Source: Nitrospirales bacterium | GTDB taxonomy: Bacteria; Nitrospirota; Nitrospiria; Nitrospirales; UBA8639 | NCBI GenBank assembly: GCA_031315865.1 | Contig: JALDRJ010000002.1 | Span: 3,446,001-3,510,000, forward strand | Direction of reading: 5' to 3' | DNA: 64,000 nt | In this document: in pieces, positions 57,075 through 64,000 of the stretch | How the letters are laid out: each line of letters begins with the position of its first letter | Numbering within the stretch: position 1 is the stretch's first letter | The notes under the pieces: model-generated | Told to the model about the DNA's origin: nothing | Seen by the model: only the letters and a program-made list of their open reading frames with translations | Database searches by the model: none | Made by a program: the position numbers and the translations under genes

Positions 57075-58133
57075 TCAAGGAAGGATCACACGGGCAATGG
57101 TATTGGCATCAGTACCAAACCACACGGTTTGTGTTGTCTGATGATAGAACATATGACGGACGGTGCCACCGCCACTCTTGATTGCGGTCATACTGATAAC
57201 CTGTTCAGTTTGCGTATCGAATCCAATCAATCGATTGGGAAGCACTCCAGTTTCGACGAACCAGATTCGATCACGGTCATCGACTGCTATCCCATACGGG
57301 CGACTGTCTTCGTTTGATGGAGCCGGCCATTCTTTCACGGTTGCCGTCTGAGGATTGAATCTCCCGAAGTATCCTCCCGCGTAATCGACATACCACACGC
57401 CTCCATCCGAGGTAATGGCCAAACGCCTCGGGCGGACCTCAGGACGAGGCAATGAGATTTCCTGGACTGAATTCGTCTGAGGATTAACCGTTCCCAGTTT
57501 ATTCGTGCCGAATTCAGTAAACCACGGCACCTTGGCTTCGTCCACCACGATGCCATAAGGCCGTGCATTCTGTGATAGCAGTGGCGTCAAGAGAACGCTT
57601 CCCGAGTTCATGGTCAATCGGCCAATGTAGTTTCCATGCTGAACGGTAAACCAAATCGTTCCAGGTTCTCCGAACACCAGCGTATGGGGGTCCATGGCGC
57701 TCGCGTTGGGCATAGGATATTTAACGATGCGGCCCGTCGAAGGATTCAGTTTTCCGATATGGGCTGTCCGATTCCCCGCGTACCACACGAACCCTTCCGG
57801 ATCAACGATGAGATTATGAGGACCTGTACCAGGGTCCAAGGGATATTGACGGAACGTGCCGGTTTGAGGGTCAAGAACGGCCAGGTAATCTCCAGCCTGC
57901 CCGACAAACCACACACGGCGGTCAGTCGCCACAAAGGGGTCACGTGGACGAGTTCCCTCCCAAGGAACGGTCCATTCGGTGATATCAACAGGGTGAAGTT
58001 CAGCTTGCGCTGCGTGCGACACGCTGTTGGTATAGGTAATAAAACCTAACAAGCCTCCCCAGATCATGAGCAAGGACGTGATTGTGATCACAGCTACATG
58101 AGACCCTGCCTTTTGAATTCGACCAAATGTCAT
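57075..58133 (-). CDS. Virginiamycin-B-lyase-like (Vgb/streptogramin lyase family) beta-propeller
   Basis: 352 aa with an N-terminal signal or anchor (residues about 15-40). It has six to seven repeats of the NHL/Vgb kind, each with a W-(F/Y)-(V/T)-(G/E) strand and a P-x-G or R-P-Y-G-I loop, for example GTIWFTVQHGNYIGRL and RPYGIAVDDRDRIWFVE. Vgb opens the thioester-like ring of streptogramin B, but most chromosomal relatives have other, unknown roles. Being exported, it more likely binds a periplasmic ligand. Confidence 0.85.
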   Translation of the reverse strand: MTFGRIQKAGSHVAVITITSLLMIWGGLLGFITYTNSVSHAAQAELHPVDITEWTVPWEGTRPRDPFVATDRRVWFVGQAGDYLAVLDPQTGTFRQYPLDPGTGPHNLIVDPEGFVWYAGNRTAHIGKLNPSTGRIVKYPMPNASAMDPHTLVFGEPGTIWFTVQHGNYIGRLTMNSGSVLLTPLLSQNARPYGIVVDEAKVPWFTEFGTNKLGTVNPQTNSVQEISLPRPEVRPRRLAITSDGGVWYVDYAGGYFGRFNPQTATVKEWPAPSNEDSRPYGIAVDDRDRIWFVETGVLPNRLIGFDTQTEQVISMTAIKSGGGTVRHMFYHQTTQTVWFGTDANTIARVILP

Positions 58134-58149
58134 AACAGCCAGCTCTTAC

Positions 58150-58248
58150 TTACCCCTTTTTCTTGGCTTTCTTCTCAGCCCTCTTCTCTTTCATCGTTTT
58201 GGTCGGCTTTTTCTTGGTTTCCTTGCGAGAATCCTGACTTTTTGCCAT
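58150..58248 (-). CDS. Tiny lysine-rich basic protein (32 aa)
   Basis: ATG 58248 to TAA 58150, with AAGGAG 7 nt upstream. The protein starts MAKSQDSRKETKKKPTKTM and is about half Lys and Arg, helical, and similar in style to short uncharacterised basic proteins seen in other bacteria. It may bind nucleic acid or ribosomes. It is too short for most gene callers, but the good ribosome binding site and clean composition argue that it is real. Confidence 0.65.
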   Translation of the reverse strand: MAKSQDSRKETKKKPTKTMKEKRAEKKAKKKG

Positions 58249-58873
58249 CAGTAACACTCCTTATTCGTTAGGTTTTTGCTCAGTTTACGTTTTCAATTTT
58301 CGCGCGGCATCCTACCCAAATCATGCCTGAAAAGTATAGGGATAAACCGTTTGTTCCCATTCTTTCTCGATTAAAAAGGAAAGAAAGAACAACTTTGTTG
58401 GAGAACACACATGCAAGACGTCTTGCGTTTACATGTTCCTTACACATTCCTTTAACCTCTTAAAGACGAGCAACCCGACGAAAATTAAAAAATTCACTTT
58501 ATTATCAACAATATACATAATTTCACCTTTACAATATTCGTCCTCCGGAAGCTCAAGCATCATTCTTGACTAAGCAGAGCGGTGATTTGACTCATCACCA
58601 GTAGAATGTTACTTTAAAGCACGGTTCGAACTACGGTTAATTCCTCCAATCTACATTATCAGGGGTGCTTCCCTTCATTCATGTAAATTCCGTAGTGCTC
58701 GTTTCGTAGAAACCTAGGTATTTATAGGCATGGGAATCTCATGCTCGGATTGGTGTATATGCGATCAATTCCAGAGAATTATAACGGGTATCATTATCAT
58801 CAACACCATCAAAATCAGTGACTGAATAGCGCCTTAGCAGATACCCATATTCAGTTAATAAGGAGAGAGACAG
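58249..58873. other. 625-bp AT-rich intergenic region
   Basis: No gene, tRNA or strong hairpin was identified. It separates divergent tiny-protein genes (58150-58248 minus; 58874-59173 plus), so it should hold both promoters, and it is markedly AT-richer than the flanks between 58450 and 58800. A small RNA cannot be excluded. Confidence 0.45.
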
Positions 58874-59173
58874 ATGAAGATGACAAAAGGATGGCCTGCT
58901 CACAAACGACCCCACAAAATAGTCCGGATCAAAGATAATCGCAGCATTCCCTGGAAAACTCTAGGACTCACCGACCCCACTGAAGAACAACGGTCCCGGT
59001 CGATGGATGAAATCCGGCAACAAGTCCTGATGATGTCGGCTCAGGAAATCGGACAGGGATTTGAAGAAATTGAGTACGAGGAAAGCCCGAAGTCATCTCA
59101 GGCGTCTTCCCGCTCCAAAACTGAACATAAAACTCGTACGAGAGCGTCGAAGAAACAAACGGCTGAACGGTAA
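58874..59173 (+). CDS. Small hypothetical protein with a basic tail
   Basis: 99 aa; AAGGAG lies 9 nt before the ATG. The N-terminal half is basic (WPAHKRPHKIVRIKDNRSIP), the middle holds a helix (EEQRSRSMDEIRQQVLMMSA), and the tail is Lys/Arg/Ser/Thr-rich. It is not recognised; it could be a nucleic-acid-associated protein. Confidence 0.65.
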   Translation: MKMTKGWPAHKRPHKIVRIKDNRSIPWKTLGLTDPTEEQRSRSMDEIRQQVLMMSAQEIGQGFEEIEYEESPKSSQASSRSKTEHKTRTRASKKQTAER

Positions 59174-59213
59174 AAACCCTAGACTATTTCCTTAAAGAGA
59201 TCCAACGGAAAAT

Positions 59214-59405
59214 ATGGGGAAAATAAAAAAAGAGACGCAGGGTAAACGCTTTCGCGAGCAGGCTCAACGTCTCAAACGTCAGGAAAAAGAGGTGCGTCGC
59301 GAACAGCGTAAAGCTCAAGCGGCCACCGAAACACGTCCGGTTGTTGAAGGCGAAGACCCGGATCTCTATGGTCTTCGCTGTGGCCCCCAACCACCTCTTT
59401 TCTAA
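59214..59405 (+). CDS. Small basic coiled-coil protein
   Basis: 63 aa starting at ATG 59214 (weak site upstream). Nearly the whole first 40 residues are a Lys/Arg/Glu/Gln helix (RFREQAQRLKRQEKEVRREQ), followed by a short acidic segment ending GLRCGPQPPLF. It follows the 99-aa gene by 40 bp and may be co-transcribed. Function unknown. Confidence 0.55.
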   Translation: MGKIKKETQGKRFREQAQRLKRQEKEVRREQRKAQAATETRPVVEGEDPDLYGLRCGPQPPLF

Positions 59406-59684
59406 TCGCCACTATAGCTCGTCCTCCTCACGTCCTTCGTAGTCCTTCCGCCACGAGAACTCGCAGTCCTCTCTTTCAAATTTCAGTAACAGACCTGCAT
59501 CCGTTCTCCCCCCCCAACCATGGGAATCTTCTGAAACTCACGGCAACAGATGTCAAAATGCTGCCCTTGTGGCTTAATACTTTCCGTAATCCCACCGATA
59601 CAATACAGAATAAAGAACTGAGTGGCCGATCATCGATAGATCGTTAACCGGCTGCTCATTCATCGCCAACTAGCCAATGCATCT

Positions 59685-60101
59685 ATGATTGTCCACTCTT
59701 CAATCTGCCGAATCGGGATTATTACGATTGGATGGGCCAGTCTCATTCTTGGTGTGATCGGGATCTTTCTCCCCCTCCTCCCGACCACGCCCTTTGTCCT
59801 TCTTTCGGCTTACTGCTTTTCCAAAAGTTCTCCGAAGTTACACCAATGGTTACTTGGACAACCAACTTTAGGTCCGATGATCCGCAACTGGGAATGTTAT
59901 GGAAGCATTAGTCGAGGGGCGAAAATCACTGCAACCGTCTTGATGGTCGTTCTCTTTAGCCTTTCTTTTTTCGTGTTATCCATAAGCATGACGCTGAAAA
60001 TCGGACTGCTCGCAATCGCAGGCGCCGTGTTGTCGTACATCTGGACCAGACCTTCCCAGACCCACCCCTCAGCCATTCCCGAACCAGTCACCATCAAATA
60101 A
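59685..60101 (+). CDS. DUF454 / YbaN-type inner membrane protein
   Basis: 138 aa with four hydrophobic segments. The family motif LGVIGIFLPLLPTTPFVLLSAYCFSKSSP is clear, as is the later IRNWECYGSISRGAK. The family is common and unassigned in function. Convergent with the 122-aa gene at 60123. Confidence 0.9.
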   Translation: MIVHSSICRIGIITIGWASLILGVIGIFLPLLPTTPFVLLSAYCFSKSSPKLHQWLLGQPTLGPMIRNWECYGSISRGAKITATVLMVVLFSLSFFVLSISMTLKIGLLAIAGAVLSYIWTRPSQTHPSAIPEPVTIK

Positions 60102-60122
60102 AGCACACCCGCGGACGTTCCA

Positions 60123-60491
60123 TTACAGAGAACGAAATACCGCCAGCAGATCGCTCAGCGCTACGGTTTTTACACGTAAGACTTCTCGTTCTTTATCCAC
60201 TTGCGCCTTCAGTTCGGCATCTTGAGGATTCTTGGATAAGGCATCTCCACTCTTGAGCACTCGTTCGTATTCTTGCTCCACCTTTTCGGGCACAATGCGA
60301 TTAGTCGATAGCCAATTAGCCGCCTCGGCCCGCGTCTCGCGCAGGTGCTTCTGGAATTCTTCTTCTGACAATGGCGCGCCCTTCTCATCACAGGCCAAGC
60401 ATCGATCAAGGTACTGAGATAACAGGACATAAAGTCTGAGCAGAGTCTCTGTGATTTTGATGTGTTCTGGCGTAAGCGTTTCTTGTGACAT
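60123..60491 (-). CDS. Helical cytoplasmic hypothetical protein
   Basis: 122 aa from ATG 60491, which follows GAGGAGG. It is all helical (ITETLLRLYVLLSQYLDRC; AEAANWLSTNRIVPEKVEQE; DALSKNPQDAELKAQVDKER) with a lone Cys pair CLAC near residue 37. No family recognised. Confidence 0.65.
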   Translation of the reverse strand: MSQETLTPEHIKITETLLRLYVLLSQYLDRCLACDEKGAPLSEEEFQKHLRETRAEAANWLSTNRIVPEKVEQEYERVLKSGDALSKNPQDAELKAQVDKEREVLRVKTVALSDLLAVFRSL

Positions 60492-60635
60492 GGTGTCCTC
60501 CTCTAGCGATGCGTACATAAGGGAATGAGATCAAACCGACTTTGCCGACTCTTACTTCTGGTCTATTGTATCACGTACTTTGATTGTCGAGTTTCCCCAA
60601 AATGCACATTGATGCTCAGGCCTCATACCCAGACT

Positions 60636-62948
60636 TCATGACCGTAAATGGGCAAGCAACCACTCGGCGATTGTTTCGGCAGATTCATTCGCAGATTCAA
60701 TCAACAAGCAGCCAGCCGCCCCTGCCCGGTCGTACGCAGCCCGCGCTCTTTGATACGCCGCCTCTACTTGTCGACCGCCAGCTGGACGGTTTAGACCGTC
60801 TACCAACCTTTCCAGCCTCAAAGGCCTGGGAACCAACGCGGCGGCGATATCGGGGAGATCTGCGACTTCTAAAATTCGACGAATGATCGCATCTGCCGGC
60901 AGGTAGGCAAATGGATGATCCAAGACCGAGGCATAACTCAAGAGACCTCTATGAACATACACGGCGAGCACATCCGGTTCATACAATGCCGCCAGAAGCG
61001 CCACCACACCTCCAAACGGTTCACTTCCTTCCGGATAGGGAGACGCATCCAAGGGAACCGCCAAAGAGGGACGAGAAGAATTTGTTGGCGCTAGTGCCTC
61101 ACCCCATAGAGCGAATCGCTTGCCATCGAGTGCCTTGTGATTCCTGAGATAGGCTATCACAGTCCGCAGATCGCGAATTCGAGAACTGAGCAAACTTTCT
61201 CCGAGCATCAAACTGTTCGCGGCTACACCGGCGCTTGGACTGATTCGGCCTCGATACAATTCTCCGTGGCGTCCGTCCCCGATTCCTCGCGGCTCCACTA
61301 AGCACACGGCAATTCCGCACGCTCGAAGCCCCTGAATTAACGAACGACGTTTCTTCCGTAGCTCAAGATTGCCCTCCTGCGCCAAACCGACCACCACCGG
61401 CGGACTCGTATCACTCAGGCCCGATGGCCAGAGCAGTTGCATGCGTAGGGAGATATTCTCTTCAAATACTTCCAACACCACATATTCCGATCGACCGATC
61501 CCATGGCGCTTGGAGCGAACTCGATACGTCGAACAGGGCGCTAGAGGACCCAGAATGTCCTGTAGTTGATGTTGCAGGTAGGCAGAAGAAGCATTGGCCG
61601 CTTGCGACTCTCTTTTTACACGAGATGCCTCGAGTTGCTCGTGACACACTTCCCTGCACACTTCATGCACTGAGCGAGCACGGACCGTCTGTCGTGACTC
61701 CGGCGTAAGACAGTACAGAGCTTCTTCGTCCAAAGGAGGCGACAATTCTCGCGCAGGAATGGAAATGCCAAACCATTCTTGGAAAATAGGATATATTTGC
61801 TGACGATGGATAGGCCCGATGTTGGTACAATGGCTGTCCAAGGGACCATGCCCCGATACCCTTCCTGAGCCGTGAACTGATCGCAACGAATCACGGCTGT
61901 CATAGAGGGCATAGATCTGTCGTAAACACTTCCAAGTCAGGTCCTGTTCAGAATTCCAGGCAAACTCTTTTCCATAGATCAGGCGGCGAGGGGCAAGCGA
62001 ACCAAGGATAACCCATGGCCAAAATCCACCACGAGCGGTGTCAGGAAGATTCCTCGTGGAATCCCAGTCACCGGCCGGCACTCCTCCGAAATTAAAAGCC
62101 ACAACTGCCGTCACACGATCATCTAACGCTCCGGCGACGGCGGCGATGTCCCCTCCCCCGGCCACGGCTCCGATAAGGATCATGTGCTCCTGGTTGACCT
62201 GAGGATCCGCACACAAAAGATCAATGCCTCTCCTGATATCTTGCACCATCCACCCCATGAGGCTTTCTCCGACCATATTCATCTGCATGCCGAGCACGTA
62301 CCGGAAATAGTAGTCCTGCCGGTCCACACGACATGTCCTCCACTCGTCGTGATGAGCCGCGAAAGGATGCTGTCGTCGCTCGCCATGGCCGAGCAAATCC
62401 ATGATCAAAACCGTGCAGCCTTGTTGGGCGAATGTCATTCCTATGCATTGCAGTTCGATTTCAGTTTTTGGATGATGATGACTATGGCAGATCAGGACCG
62501 CAGGTGTTTTTCCGTGAACTCCGACAGGACGATAGAGGTTAGCGGTGATAGGAATTCTCTTATGTCCTGGAAAAACAAGGTTGTCAATTTGATAGTGCTC
62601 ATTCTGAATAATGTTCGTCACGATTCGCTCAGCAATCTTTGCGCGCTCTGGCTCTGCACACTCTGGCTCCGCGCGCCCTCTCTCTCTATACTCTCGGCCA
62701 ATGCCTAAAGAACGACGAAGAGCATCACGACGTGTATCTCGAAAAAGCTCCCACTCGGCTTTTGTGCGTATGCGCATCAGTTCAATCAAGTCTTGTTGCG
62801 CTATTTCATGAATCCGCTGGGAGAGGCGTTTCCCCAATTCTCGAATCCGGCGATTGCCCATGGCCACCTTCCGTTCCCATAGCCATGTCCGCATCTGGGG
62901 AGAAAGCCTCGCATTGACCAAATGCTTCAATTCCATAAGTCGGCTCAT
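60636..62948 (-). CDS. Tandem alpha/beta-hydrolase-fold protein with both nucleophile serines replaced
   Basis: 770 aa, no signal peptide. Residues about 110-400 resemble the acetyl-xylan-esterase / Abhydrolase_7 fold (HKRIPITANLYRP; VLIMDLLGHGERR; the elbow region MILIGAVAGGGDIAAVAGAL). Residues about 500-770 are a second hydrolase-like domain (GIAVCLVEPRGIGDGRHGEL; FALWGEALAP). In both elbows the expected Ser is Ala: AVAGG instead of GxSxG in the first, and GEALA instead of GxSxG in the second. The first 100 residues are basic helical. The frame is intact, so loss of catalysis seems specific. It may bind sugars or esters or act as a scaffold. Confidence 0.75.
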   Translation of the reverse strand: MSRLMELKHLVNARLSPQMRTWLWERKVAMGNRRIRELGKRLSQRIHEIAQQDLIELMRIRTKAEWELFRDTRRDALRRSLGIGREYRERGRAEPECAEPERAKIAERIVTNIIQNEHYQIDNLVFPGHKRIPITANLYRPVGVHGKTPAVLICHSHHHPKTEIELQCIGMTFAQQGCTVLIMDLLGHGERRQHPFAAHHDEWRTCRVDRQDYYFRYVLGMQMNMVGESLMGWMVQDIRRGIDLLCADPQVNQEHMILIGAVAGGGDIAAVAGALDDRVTAVVAFNFGGVPAGDWDSTRNLPDTARGGFWPWVILGSLAPRRLIYGKEFAWNSEQDLTWKCLRQIYALYDSRDSLRSVHGSGRVSGHGPLDSHCTNIGPIHRQQIYPIFQEWFGISIPARELSPPLDEEALYCLTPESRQTVRARSVHEVCREVCHEQLEASRVKRESQAANASSAYLQHQLQDILGPLAPCSTYRVRSKRHGIGRSEYVVLEVFEENISLRMQLLWPSGLSDTSPPVVVGLAQEGNLELRKKRRSLIQGLRACGIAVCLVEPRGIGDGRHGELYRGRISPSAGVAANSLMLGESLLSSRIRDLRTVIAYLRNHKALDGKRFALWGEALAPTNSSRPSLAVPLDASPYPEGSEPFGGVVALLAALYEPDVLAVYVHRGLLSYASVLDHPFAYLPADAIIRRILEVADLPDIAAALVPRPLRLERLVDGLNRPAGGRQVEAAYQRARAAYDRAGAAGCLLIESANESAETIAEWLLAHLRS

Positions 62949-63101
62949 ATTTCCACACGTACTACATCTACGACATTTGAGACTACGAACGTATCAGGCC
63001 TGGTGAAGGAAAGAGAGTCTATTGAAGAAAGGAATGCGCCATCTGAAGGACCGGAAAGGAAAGGCGGCTGCCATCATGAACCGAAAAGAAACACATGGAG
63101 A

Positions 63102-63542
63102 CTATCCGCCACTCCCAACATCTGTGGCTTTAATGTATCCCAAAATGACATCGCCACGAGCAAGAATACCGACTAGGGTGGTTCCACGAACCACAGGCAC
63201 ACGCAACAAATGGTATTCCTGTAGCAGTTTGACGATTTCCATAAAGCTTGTTTCCTCGGTCACAGAAACCACCCTGGGATTCATGATCGTCGAAACAGGG
63301 ATCTGGAGCAGATTTTGTTCAGTCTCGATGGCGCGAAGAATATCAAACTCTGTCACGATACCAAGCAAAGTTTTTTGGGCGTCAATGACAGGCAAACTGC
63401 CAATGTTGCCATCATACAATTTATGCGCGACGGTGATCGCCTTATCTTCCGGCTGGCAAGTGGTCACCTGATCTTCCATCAATTGATGAGCGGCCAGAGT
63501 CTTTGGATCACACCGCTGCGAAATCCATTCAACTTTTCGCAT
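63102..63542 (-). CDS. CBS-pair (Bateman) protein
   Basis: 146 aa with one pair of CBS domains (LMEDQVTTCQPEDKAITVAH and IMNPRVVSVTEETSFMEIVK starts; ILRAIE and GILARGDVILGYI ends). A GGAG site lies about 10 nt before ATG 63542. It probably senses adenine nucleotides and is related in kind, not closely in sequence, to the four-CBS protein at 1228-2073. Confidence 0.88.
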   Translation of the reverse strand: MRKVEWISQRCDPKTLAAHQLMEDQVTTCQPEDKAITVAHKLYDGNIGSLPVIDAQKTLLGIVTEFDILRAIETEQNLLQIPVSTIMNPRVVSVTEETSFMEIVKLLQEYHLLRVPVVRGTTLVGILARGDVILGYIKATDVGSGG

Positions 63543-63723
63543 CTGCGTTCTTCTCCATGTGTCCGCTTCATCAGATCGTCTCTGACGCCGGGAAAATTCA
63601 ATCGTCAGAGAGAAGGCGAGGACTGCGTCAGGCTTGTGACCTGAATGAGGCGTACCGAAGCTTTTAGGGTATTTTCATTACATATCATAACAGGCTCAGA
63701 CTCGACAGGCCATTCAAAAGAAC

Positions 63724-63999
63724 TTACTTACGGCCTGCGAGAGCGTAGCGTCTCCTAAGATACCCCAACACCAGCATTCCCGTCGCCATGAGAATCCAGG
63801 TCGCTGGCTCTGGACGAGCAATATTGGCAGAACCGCTCGTCCGAGCTTGATAGTCGAGAAACGCTTGCTCACTCGCAATACCCGTCCATCCCCAATGACG
63901 AGCGAAGTCGCCGTTGATCGAAAACCATGTGTCTTGATGGATCACCCCAAGATACCCACGATGTAACAAACCAGGATACACATCCAGCGGATCGGTGAG
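63724..63999 (-). CDS. PEP-CTERM sorting-domain protein, 5' end outside the window
   Basis: Partial: the frame is open to the right edge. The C-terminus is a PEP-CTERM signal, PEPATWILMATGMLVLGYLR followed by Arg residues: PEP motif, hydrophobic helix and basic end. Such proteins are cut and anchored by an exosortase and are common in biofilm-forming Gram-negative bacteria. The preceding 55 residues (NGDFARHWGWTGI) cannot be assigned. The exosortase gene is not in this window. Confidence 0.85.
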   Translation of the reverse strand, partial: LTDPLDVYPGLLHRGYLGVIHQDTWFSINGDFARHWGWTGIASEQAFLDYQARTSGSANIARPEPATWILMATGMLVLGYLRRRYALAGRK

Positions 64000-64000
64000 A

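Overview
The window looks like a piece of a Gram-negative bacterial chromosome. Many proteins carry signal peptides or lipoboxes, there is a di-haem c-type cytochrome, and a PEP-CTERM sorting signal sits at the right edge. The mixture (complete trpEGDCFBA operon, stand-alone EncFtn ferritin-like protein, blue-copper-like exported proteins, CBS proteins, Uup, Tex, RqcH, lipoprotein clusters) and a base composition near 50% G+C fit a Nitrospira-like member of the Nitrospirota. That placement is an inference from gene flavour, not a phylogenetic test.

Layout. 1-16.9 kb is ordinary chromosome: exported copper-site proteins, a four-CBS protein, Uup, an animal-type haem peroxidase, two oxidoreductases, a small operon with a second copper-site protein, VanZ, RsmJ plus GDPD, EncFtn, leucine dehydrogenase, and a lipoprotein plus SPFH pair. 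17-28.5 kb is a mobile-element scar. A DUF808/YedI-type gene is split by a 3.28-kb Tn3-family element with 33-bp inverted repeats and a target duplication. Next come a Cys-repeat secreted protein, an IS3 orfB remnant, an internally deleted IS200-like element with both end hairpins, and a 642-bp perfect copy of the middle of ligA. A di-haem oxidoreductase gene then separates this copy from the intact ligA. 28.7-31.7 kb holds a two-gene AAA+ ATPase / unknown 631-aa protein module. 32-39.6 kb is a LysM lipoprotein and the whole tryptophan operon.

39.8-48.7 kb is a patchy accessory region. It has two tandem tiny zinc-ribbon genes, YchJ, a tiny lipoprotein overlapping rqcH, a hicAB locus whose hicA lacks a start codon, and parDE between two about 353-bp direct repeats. 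48.8-64 kb returns to chromosome: Tex plus sterol-desaturase-like protein, a hydrolase, a transglycosylase-like lipoprotein, a three-gene lipoprotein/M48 protease operon, a Spy/CpxP-like protein, a Vgb-like beta-propeller, several tiny basic proteins, a tandem alpha/beta-hydrolase protein that has lost both nucleophile serines, a CBS-pair protein and a partial PEP-CTERM protein.

The observations most worth a second look are the ligA duplication bracketing the di-haem gene, the nested transposon scars, the AAA+/unknown-protein pair, the doubly pseudo-enzymatic hydrolase, and several genes too small for routine gene callers (40660-40836, 42081-42239, 58150-58248).
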